DNA of 64,000 bases from Gemmatimonadaceae bacterium (lineage in GTDB: Bacteria; Gemmatimonadota; Gemmatimonadetes; Gemmatimonadales; Gemmatimonadaceae), in NCBI GenBank assembly GCA_035533755.1, contig DATLTC010000060.1, forward strand, positions 1-64,000. The letters are read 5' to 3'. Positions 61,644-64,000 of this stretch are shown in pieces. The notes below the pieces were generated by a model. The model saw only the letters and a program-made list of their open reading frames with translations, was not told the DNA's origin and searched no databases. How positions within the stretch are numbered: position 1 is the first letter of the stretch; each line of letters opens with the position of its first letter. The translations under genes were made by a program, and so were the position numbers.

Positions 61644-63101
61644 ATGACCCCACCCACCGATCACGTGCCGGGAACCATCGACGCCGATCTCGCGGCGCGG
61701 CTCGCGCACATCGTGGGCGAGCGGCGCCTGCTGCGCCGCACCAGCGAACTCGTGGCCTACAGCGCCGACGGCCTGCCGTCGTATCATCGGCAACCCGCCT
61801 GCGCGGTGTTTCCCGGCACGCGCGACGAGGTGGTGGCCGTCGTGCGCGCGCTCGCCGACGCCGGCGTGGCCTTCGTCCCGCGCGGCGCCGGCACCGGACT
61901 GTCGGGCGGCGCGCTGGCCGACGGGGTCGTGCTGCTGGGACTCAATCGCCTCACGCGCATCCTGTCCATCGATCCCGACAACCGCCTTGCCGTGGTCGAG
62001 CCTGGCGTGGTGAACGTCGCGCTCACGCGCGCCGCGAGCCCGCACGGCCTGCACTACGCGCCCGATCCGTCCAGCCAGGCGGCGTGCACGATCGGGGGCA
62101 ACGTGGCCGAGAACGCCGGCGGTCCGCACTGCCTCAAGTACGGCGTGACCACCAACCACGTCGTGGCGCTCACCGTGGTGCTGGCCGACGGACGGATCGT
62201 GCACCTCGGCAACGCCGACGGGGAAGCCGACGGCTACGACCTGGTCGGGGCGTTCGTGGGATCGGAGGGATGCTTCGGCGTCGCGCTCGACATCACCGTG
62301 CGCCTCACGCCCGACCCCGAAGCGGTGCGCACGCTGCTCGTCGACTTCACGAGCCTCGACGCCGCGGCACGCGCGGTGTCGGCGATCGTCGCGAGCGGGA
62401 TCGTGCCCGCCGCCCTCGAGATGCTCGACGCGCCCACCATCCGGATGGTCGAGGCGTCGATCTACGCCGCCGGCTATCCGGTGGACGCCGCCGCCGTGCT
62501 GCTCATCGAACTCGACGGCGCGCTGGCCGGTCTCGAAGCCGACGTGACGGCGGTGGACGCGATGTGCCGCGCCGAGGGCGCGCGCGCGGTGCGCATTGCC
62601 CGCGACGAGCCCGAGCGCGCGCGCCTCTGGCAGGGACGCAAGAAGGCGTTCGGCGCGATGGGCCGGTTGTCGCCCCACCTCGTGGTGCAGGACGCGGTGG
62701 TGCCGCGCACGCAGCTGCCGCGGGTGCTGGCGGAGATCCAGGCGATCGCGATCCGCCGGCGGGTGACGGTGTGCAACGTGTTCCACGCCGGCGACGGCAA
62801 CGTGCACCCCAACGTGGCCTACAACGCCAACGACCCCGACGAGACGGCCCGGGTGCACGCGGCGATGCGGGACATCATGCAGGCGTGCATCGCGGCTGGC
62901 GGCACGATCACCGGCGAACACGGCGTGGGCCTCGACAAGCTGCCCTACATGGACGCGATCTTCTCCGCCGAGTCGCTGCGCGCGATGTGCGATCTGCGCG
63001 ACGTGTGGGATCCGGCGCGGCGCCTGAATCCGGGCAAGGTGGTGCCCGTGCACAGTTGCCGTGAATGGCACGCGGCGCCGAACGCGCGAGGCGGACGGTG
63101 A
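61644..63101 (+). CDS. glcD: Glycolate oxidase subunit GlcD (FAD-linked)
   Basis: A 485-residue FAD-binding oxidase of the VAO/PCMH fold. The FAD loop FVPRGAGTGLSGGA, ACTIGGNVAENAGGPHCLKYG, VTVCNVFHAGDGNVHPN and the C-terminal GEHGVGLDKLPYM with RLNPGKVVP are GlcD/D-lactate dehydrogenase hallmarks. With GlcE and GlcF it oxidises glycolate to glyoxylate. Its TGA overlaps the glcE start (GTGA, 63098-63101). Confidence 0.94.
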   Translation: MTPPTDHVPGTIDADLAARLAHIVGERRLLRRTSELVAYSADGLPSYHRQPACAVFPGTRDEVVAVVRALADAGVAFVPRGAGTGLSGGALADGVVLLGLNRLTRILSIDPDNRLAVVEPGVVNVALTRAASPHGLHYAPDPSSQAACTIGGNVAENAGGPHCLKYGVTTNHVVALTVVLADGRIVHLGNADGEADGYDLVGAFVGSEGCFGVALDITVRLTPDPEAVRTLLVDFTSLDAAARAVSAIVASGIVPAALEMLDAPTIRMVEASIYAAGYPVDAAAVLLIELDGALAGLEADVTAVDAMCRAEGARAVRIARDEPERARLWQGRKKAFGAMGRLSPHLVVQDAVVPRTQLPRVLAEIQAIAIRRRVTVCNVFHAGDGNVHPNVAYNANDPDETARVHAAMRDIMQACIAAGGTITGEHGVGLDKLPYMDAIFSAESLRAMCDLRDVWDPARRLNPGKVVPVHSCREWHAAPNARGGR

Positions 63102-64000
63102 CCGCGGCCACGCGCGACATTGCCGCGCGCGTGCGCGAAGCCGCCGCCGCGGGCACGCGGCTGCGCGTGACCGGGCGCGGCACCTGGTCCGCCGCCAATC
63201 GGCCGGTGATGGCCGACGCCCTGCTCTCGGTTGCCGAGTGCGCCGGGATCGTGGACTACGTGCCGGGCGACCTCACGCTCACGGCCCGCGCGGGCACGCC
63301 GCTCGCCGACATCGCGCGGGCCACGCGCGCCCACGGCCAGTGGCTGGCGCTCGATCCCTATGGCGGCGACGCGGGAAGCATCGGCGCCACCGTGGCCACG
63401 GCGTCGGCGGGGCCGCACGCCACGGCGTTCGGCACGCCGCGCGATCTGCTGCTCGGCGTCGAGTTCGTCACCGGCGCGGGCGACATCGTGCGCGGCGGCG
63501 GGCGCGTGGTGAAGAACGTGGCGGGCTTCGACCTCGTGCGCCTGACGGCGGGCGCGTGGGGAACGCTGGGCGTGATTACCGAGGTCACGGTGCGGCTGCG
63601 CGCCCTGCCCGAAACGCACGAGACGCTCGCGCTGGGCGCCGCCGACGACCCGGCGGCGCTCGATGCGCTCGCCACCGGATTGCGCGCGCTCACCACCGTG
63701 CCATTCGCGTGCGAACTGGTGAGCGGCGCGTTGGCGGCTCGGCTCGGGCTGCCGGGAGCACCGGCGCTCATGGTGCGCATTGCTGGCAACGCGGACTCGC
63801 TGCGCGCCCAGCGCGACGGGCTGGCGCGCCTCGGCGCCGGCGCCTTCCGGCCGGCGGACGACGCGGTGTGGTCCGCGCTGCGCGGCGCCGAGTCGCCCGA
63901 CTGCGCCGTGTGGCGGATGTCGCAGCGGCCGTCGCGGTTCGCGGCCACGTGGGGGGCGGCGCGACAGGCGGTGGCCCCACTCGACGGCGCGTGGATGCAC
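63098..64000 (+). CDS. glcE: Glycolate oxidase subunit GlcE (cut by window edge)
   Basis: A GTG overlapping the glcD stop opens a frame that runs off the window end after 301 codons. The product is a short FAD-binding protein of the same fold: TGRGTWSAANRP, VDYVPGDLTLTARAGTPLADIA, GGDAGSIGATVATASAGPH, RGGGRVVKNVAGFDLVRLTAGAWGTLGVITEVTVRL. This matches GlcE, the second FAD subunit of glycolate oxidase; glcF would be expected just beyond the edge. Confidence 0.9.
   Translation, partial: MTAATRDIAARVREAAAAGTRLRVTGRGTWSAANRPVMADALLSVAECAGIVDYVPGDLTLTARAGTPLADIARATRAHGQWLALDPYGGDAGSIGATVATASAGPHATAFGTPRDLLLGVEFVTGAGDIVRGGGRVVKNVAGFDLVRLTAGAWGTLGVITEVTVRLRALPETHETLALGAADDPAALDALATGLRALTTVPFACELVSGALAARLGLPGAPALMVRIAGNADSLRAQRDGLARLGAGAFRPADDAVWSALRGAESPDCAVWRMSQRPSRFAATWGAARQAVAPLDGAWMH

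Overview
The window is high-GC (about 70%) bacterial chromosome from a Gram-negative (diderm) organism: it carries Omp85/BamA-type, TamB, MsbA and LpxL-type genes. Several traits suggest Gemmatimonadota or a close relative in the FCB superphylum: a PorX-like REC-PglZ regulator, a principal-type sigma factor without region 1.1, an Lgt with an altered signature loop, and a c-type cytochrome-FTR1 fusion. This placement is inferred from gene content and base composition, not from a search. The genes are mostly housekeeping and envelope functions. I see no phage, insertion sequence, CRISPR array, rRNA or tRNA.

Layout. 1-5053 (+): a histidine kinase (cut by the window edge), two tandem paralogous small membrane/coiled-coil proteins, an NtrC-type sigma54 activator, an outer-membrane barrel with a bactofilin-like N-terminal repeat domain, and a DUF4390-like secreted protein. 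5071-10275 (-): penicillin-binding protein 1A, an amidohydrolase, branched-chain aminotransferase and an HNH nuclease. 10361-11656 (+): tyrS. 11660-18009 (-): a fully overlapping operon read as REC-PglZ regulator, msbA, lpxL-type acyltransferase, oppC-type permease and class V aminotransferase. 18070-21875 (+): a hypothetical protein, a DnaB-like ATPase, a CsgG-like TPR lipoprotein and an outer-membrane barrel.

22029-36723 (+) is a long, tightly packed run: yebC, ruvC, ruvA, an aminotransferase, ruvB, queA, tgt, yajC, def, fmt, a thiE/tenI-like gene, rsmB, a PASTA protein, rpe, a TlpA thioredoxin, a YbbR-like protein, tsaD and lgt. Most junctions are ATGA or GTGA overlaps. 36762-52985 (-): cytochrome-FTR1, an unknown gene with a HAD phosphatase and an EamA transporter; after the single + gene at 41405 come NlpC/P60, a P1-type peptidase, a zinc ribbon and a sigma54-type regulator lacking GAFTGA, then a lipid kinase, TamB and a BamA/TamA-like protein.

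53196-64000 is mostly +: a peptide-type binding protein and its OppB permease, a MazG-like pyrophosphohydrolase, a ferredoxin-NADP reductase (-), a Ser/Thr kinase, PduO-type adenosyltransferase, aroB, a small membrane protein, a principal-type sigma factor with its terminator, and glcD-glcE (cut at the edge).

The most notable signals are: several sigma70-like promoters so close to the start codon that the transcripts should be leaderless; an 8-bp tandem repeat family in two intergenic gaps; the regulator with a degenerate GAFTGA loop; the PorX-like regulator heading a lipid A export operon; the kinase-regulator locus with duplicated small proteins; and an Opp transporter whose two permeases lie 41 kb apart.
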